From NCBI RefSeq assembly GCF_947169445.1, contig NZ_CAMVPU010000051.1, positions 1 to 25,851 on the forward strand: a stretch of 25,851 nucleotides of DNA, read 5' to 3'. Positions 22,794 to 25,851 of the stretch are shown in pieces. This DNA comes from an uncultured Butyrivibrio sp. Its GTDB lineage: Bacteria > Bacillota > Clostridia > Lachnospirales > Lachnospiraceae. Position 1 is the first letter of the stretch; each line of letters begins with the position of its first letter. The notes below the pieces were generated by a model. That model did not search any database. It was not told the DNA's origin and worked only from the letters and a program-made list of their open reading frames with translations. The position numbers were made by a program, and so were the translations under genes.

Positions 22794-24242
22794 TTGAATC
22801 TTAGTAGGCAAAAAAATGCGCCGGTGTATGAGGCGCTTGAGAGGTTCAGGAAGCAGCGTGTAGTTCCGTTTGATGTTCCTGGACATAAAAGAGGAAGAGG
22901 TAATCCTGAGCTTGTAAGCTTTTTGGGAGACAGATGTGTTGGAATTGATGTTAATTCCATGAAGCCTCTTGATAATTTGTGTCATCCGGTTTCTGTTATC
23001 AAGGAAGCAGAAGAACTTATGGCGGATGCCTTTGGCGCAGCCCACGCATTCATGATGGTTAATGGTACCACCAGTGCTGTTCAGGCAATGGTTTTATCTC
23101 ATGTTAAAAAGGGTGAGAAGATCATTATGCCAAGGAACGTGCATAAGAGCGCTATTAATGCCCTTATACTTTGCGGTGCTGTTCCTGTATACATTGATCC
23201 CAAGGTAGATACTAATCTGGGAATTCCGCTTGGAATGGAAATTGCCGATGTGAAGAGAGCCGTAGAGGAGAATCCTGATGCAAAGGCTATCCTTATCAAT
23301 AACCCTTCATATTATGGTATCTGTTCCAATCTTAAGGCGATTGTTGATCTGGCACATGAGAATGGGATGAAGGCTCTTGTTGATGAAGCTCATGGCACAC
23401 ATCTTTATTTTGGACCTAATCTGCCTCTTAATGCTATGGCTGCAGGAGCAGATATGGCTGCTATCAGTATGCACAAGTCGGGCGGAAGCCTTACACAGAG
23501 TTCAATTCTACTTTGCGGACCTGGAGCCAATGTAGGATATATCAGCCGCATAGTTAATCTGACTCAGACTACAAGTGCAAGTTATCTTTTACTGGGAAGT
23601 CTTGATATTTCCAGAAGAAATCTGGCACTTAACGGTGCAGCCAGCTTCGAGAAAGTTACCAAGATGGCTCAGTACGCCAGAGAAGAAATCAATGACATTG
23701 GCGGCTACTATGCATATGGTAATGAGCTTAAAAATGGTGGAAGTATTTTTGATTTCGATGAGACTAAGCTGGTTGTAAATACCAGAAAAATTGGTCTTAC
23801 AGGTATAGAAGTTTATGATCTCCTTAGAGATGAGTATGACATTCAGATGGAATTTGGTGATCTGTCTAATGTTATGGCTTATATTTCTATCGGAGACAGA
23901 CTGCAGGATATTGAGAGACTTGCAGGAGCTTTAGCTGATATCAGAAGACTTTATTCTAAACCTGAACAGAGCTTTTTCTCAGCTGAGTACATTACTCCTA
24001 TTGTAAAGGCTACTCCACAGGAAGCTTTTTATGCCGAGAAGGAGTCACTTCCTATTGATCAGACTGTTGGCAGGATAAGTGCTGAGTCAGTTATGTGCTA
24101 TCCTCCGGGAATCCCGATCCTTTCTCCTGGAGAGGTTATTACAGAGGGAATTCTTGATTACATCAAGACAGCCAGGGAGAAGGGATGCTCTATGCAGGGC
24201 CCTGAGAGTGAGGATATATCTGAACTGTTTGTGCTTAAATGA
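22794..24242 (+). CDS. PLP-dependent arginine/lysine/ornithine decarboxylase (SpeA-type, aminotransferase fold)
   Basis: The 482-residue enzyme belongs to the wing-less, aspartate-aminotransferase-fold decarboxylases such as Bacillus SpeA/YaaO. It shows FDVPGHKRG (26-34), the HPVSVIKEAE segment, DEAHGTHLYF (Asp197, His200) and the PLP lysine Lys228 in ISMHKSGGSLTQSS. It decarboxylates a basic amino acid, probably arginine to agmatine, to start polyamine synthesis; lysine or ornithine cannot be excluded by sequence. The start is TTG at 22794, with GGGAGG 8 bases upstream; the ORF has no nearby ATG fitting the family N-terminus (NLSRQKNAPVYEAL). It is first in a polyamine operon. Confidence 0.92.
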   Translation: MNLSRQKNAPVYEALERFRKQRVVPFDVPGHKRGRGNPELVSFLGDRCVGIDVNSMKPLDNLCHPVSVIKEAEELMADAFGAAHAFMMVNGTTSAVQAMVLSHVKKGEKIIMPRNVHKSAINALILCGAVPVYIDPKVDTNLGIPLGMEIADVKRAVEENPDAKAILINNPSYYGICSNLKAIVDLAHENGMKALVDEAHGTHLYFGPNLPLNAMAAGADMAAISMHKSGGSLTQSSILLCGPGANVGYISRIVNLTQTTSASYLLLGSLDISRRNLALNGAASFEKVTKMAQYAREEINDIGGYYAYGNELKNGGSIFDFDETKLVVNTRKIGLTGIEVYDLLRDEYDIQMEFGDLSNVMAYISIGDRLQDIERLAGALADIRRLYSKPEQSFFSAEYITPIVKATPQEAFYAEKESLPIDQTVGRISAESVMCYPPGIPILSPGEVITEGILDYIKTAREKGCSMQGPESEDISELFVLK

Positions 24243-24324
24243 TATATTAGTCGGTTGGATTTATTGCGTTTAGATTATTGGATGAAATTTGAGCGTTATT
24301 ATTTGGTATTAGTGAGGTGTGACA

Positions 24325-25197
24325 ATGGCGGAAATGGATTATTGGTTCAGTGATATGCACACTGGCAATGTCAAGATAAGCATCAGGATCAGTAAGCAGC
24401 TTTTTTCCGGAAGCAGTGAGTTCCAGAGAATTGATGTGTTTGATTCACCTGAATTTGGTAAGTTCCTGACTTCTGATGGAAATATTATCTTTTCTGAAAA
24501 AGATGAATTTACCTATGACGAGATGATCGTGCATGTTCCGATGGCGGTTCATCCTAAGGTTCAGAGAGTATTGGTTCTTGGTGGCGGCGATGGCGGTGTT
24601 GCCAGAGAGCTGTGTCACTACGATGAGATAAAGGTTATAGATGTAGTCGAGCCTGACAATATGTTTGTGGATGTATGTAAGCAGTACTTCCCTGACAATG
24701 CGGTTGGACTTGAGGATGACAGAGTACATATTTATTATCAGGATGGACTTAAGTATCTTCGTAAATGCGAGGATATGTATGACCTGATCATCAATGATGC
24801 TACTGAGCCTTTAGGTCATGAAGCAGGTCTTTTTACAAAAGAATTCTACGGAAGCTGCTACAAAGCACTTCACGATGATGGAATAATGGTATACCAGCAT
24901 GGAAGTCCCTTCTATGATGAGGACGAAGAGAGTTGCAGGGCAATGCACAGAAAGGCATATAGGGTTTTCCCTGTAAACAGAGTTTATCAGGCACATATTC
25001 CTACCTGTCCTGCAGGCTACTGGCTCTTTGGATTTGCCAGCAAGAAATATCATCCACTCAAGGATTTCAATCCTGACAGATGGGATGAAAGAGGAATCAA
25101 GACCTGGTACTATACAACACATCTTCACAAGGGAGCTTTTATGCTTCCTAAGTATGTTGAGGATCTTCTTCAGGAAGAGGAAGATATGTCTAGATAA
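24325..25197 (+). CDS. speE: Spermidine synthase family aminopropyltransferase (SpeE-like)
   Basis: The 290-residue protein has the aminopropyltransferase fold: DEFTYDEMIVHVP, the nucleotide-binding LVLGGGDGGVAREL, the acidic VEPD, YQDGLKYL, and the catalytic loop IINDATEPLGHEAGLF. It transfers an aminopropyl group from decarboxylated SAM to an amine. The usual catalytic motif DSTDPIGP is DATEPLGH here: Asp158 is kept but the second Asp is Glu161 and the final Pro is His165, which could change the amine acceptor (putrescine, agmatine or another). The ATG at 24325 follows GAGGTG; the GTG at 24319 is within that site. It lies between a decarboxylase and a carboxynorspermidine dehydrogenase-type gene. 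No speD is in the window. Confidence 0.9.
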   Translation: MAEMDYWFSDMHTGNVKISIRISKQLFSGSSEFQRIDVFDSPEFGKFLTSDGNIIFSEKDEFTYDEMIVHVPMAVHPKVQRVLVLGGGDGGVARELCHYDEIKVIDVVEPDNMFVDVCKQYFPDNAVGLEDDRVHIYYQDGLKYLRKCEDMYDLIINDATEPLGHEAGLFTKEFYGSCYKALHDDGIMVYQHGSPFYDEDEESCRAMHRKAYRVFPVNRVYQAHIPTCPAGYWLFGFASKKYHPLKDFNPDRWDERGIKTWYYTTHLHKGAFMLPKYVEDLLQEEEDMSR

Positions 25198-25216
25198 TAT
25201 ATAAAGGAGAAAGAAA

Positions 25217-25851
25217 ATGGGAAGATTATTGGTTATTGGCTGCGGTGGTGTTGCTCAGGTAGCTATTCAGAAATGTGCACAGAATAGCAGCGTATTTACT
25301 GAGATGTGCCTTGCCAGCAGAACAGTTTCTAAGTGTGATGCACTTAAGGAAAAACTTGAGAAAAACGGAACTTCTGTAAAGATTACAACAGCTACTGTAA
25401 ATGCTGATGATGTAGCAGATGTTATTAAGCTTATAAAAGAGTATCAGCCTGATGCAGTTCTTAATGTGGCTCTTCCATATCAGGATCTTGTAATTATGGA
25501 TGCATGTCTTGAGTGCAAGGTTGATTATATTGATACTGCTAACTATGAGCCTGAGGATACAGATGAGCCTGTATGGCGTGCTGCTTATGAAAAGCGCTGC
25601 AAGGAAAAGGGCTTTACTGCTTACTTTGATTATAGTTATCAGTGGGCATACATGGATAAGTTTAAGGAAGCCGGTATTACAGGACTTCTTGGAACAGGCT
25701 TTGATCCCGGTGTAACAAGCGTATTTACTGCTTATGCCAAGAAGCATTATTTCGATGAGATTCATTACATCGATATTATGGACTGCAACGGCGGTGACCA
25801 TGGTTATGCTTTTGCTACAAACTTTAATCCTGAGATCAATCTTCGTGAAGT
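25217..25851 (+). CDS. Saccharopine dehydrogenase family protein, probable carboxynorspermidine synthase (5' part)
   Basis: The first 211 residues are in the window; the gene runs off the right edge. The N-terminus is a Rossmann fold (LLVIGCGGVAQVAIQKC), followed by ASRTVSKCDALKEKL, NVALPYQD, YIDTANYEPED and LLGTGFDPGVTSVFTAY. These features match the saccharopine dehydrogenase/Lys1-like group that includes carboxynorspermidine (carboxyspermidine) dehydrogenase, which reductively joins aspartate semialdehyde to a diamine. The polyamine operon context supports that role. The ATG at 25217 follows AAAGGAGA 19 bases after the speE stop, so it is co-transcribed. A decarboxylase (NspC) would be expected next, outside the window. 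The carboxyaminopropylagmatine route is an alternative. Confidence 0.88.
   Translation, partial: MGRLLVIGCGGVAQVAIQKCAQNSSVFTEMCLASRTVSKCDALKEKLEKNGTSVKITTATVNADDVADVIKLIKEYQPDAVLNVALPYQDLVIMDACLECKVDYIDTANYEPEDTDEPVWRAAYEKRCKEKGFTAYFDYSYQWAYMDKFKEAGITGLLGTGFDPGVTSVFTAYAKKHYFDEIHYIDIMDCNGGDHGYAFATNFNPEINLRE

Noticed and set aside
25226..25801. 191-codon minus-strand ORF at the right end
   Set aside because: It lies opposite the saccharopine dehydrogenase family gene, whose Rossmann motif and ribosome binding site are clear.
1..25851. CRISPR array, insertion sequence or prophage
   Set aside because: No regularly spaced direct repeats, transposase, integrase or phage genes were seen; gene content is core-like throughout.

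Overview
The window looks like chromosomal DNA from a low-to-moderate G+C Firmicute of the class Clostridia, most likely Lachnospiraceae (Butyrivibrio, Roseburia or a relative). Supporting signs are strong AGGAGG-type ribosome binding sites, a CIRCE element in front of groESL, sigma-A style promoters, an ECF vitamin transporter S component, the paired NifU-like and GGGtGRT genes, and a polyamine cluster of the gut-clostridial type. The placement is an inference from gene content. I saw no tRNA, rRNA, insertion sequence, phage gene or CRISPR array.

Layout: 1-169 holds the end of an upstream gene and its terminator. 395-2128 is a two-gene operon (NifU-like scaffold plus GGGtGRT protein) behind a hairpin-rich leader. 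2316-5174 is a coenzyme A block: a probable pantothenate ECF S component, coaX and coaBC. 5308-6720 on the minus strand is a sensor-like protein with a degenerate GGDEF domain. 6940-8355 is an NfeD plus SPFH/band-7 pair. 8450-12980 is a heterodimeric ABC exporter with overlapping genes, followed by a metallophosphoesterase. 13087-13542 on the minus strand is a Ser/Thr-rich protein of unknown function. 13894-15949 is CIRCE, groES and groEL. 16124-22571 is a tight two-gene operon: an MMPL/RND-type membrane transporter with a bactofilin-like tail, and a 1330-residue secreted, membrane-anchored GLUG-repeat protein. 22794-25851 is a polyamine operon: a PLP basic amino acid decarboxylase, a spermidine synthase family protein, and a saccharopine/carboxynorspermidine dehydrogenase family protein cut by the window end.

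Most of the window is core metabolism and stress response. The parts least explained by known biology are the MMPL/GLUG operon, which has the look of an uncharacterised cell-envelope system, and the NifU-like/GGGtGRT pair, which carries codon bias resembling groEL and so is probably made in large amounts although its function is unknown. Smaller points of interest are the degenerate GGDEF protein, several structured 5' leaders that I could not match to a known riboswitch, and a SpeE active-site variant.
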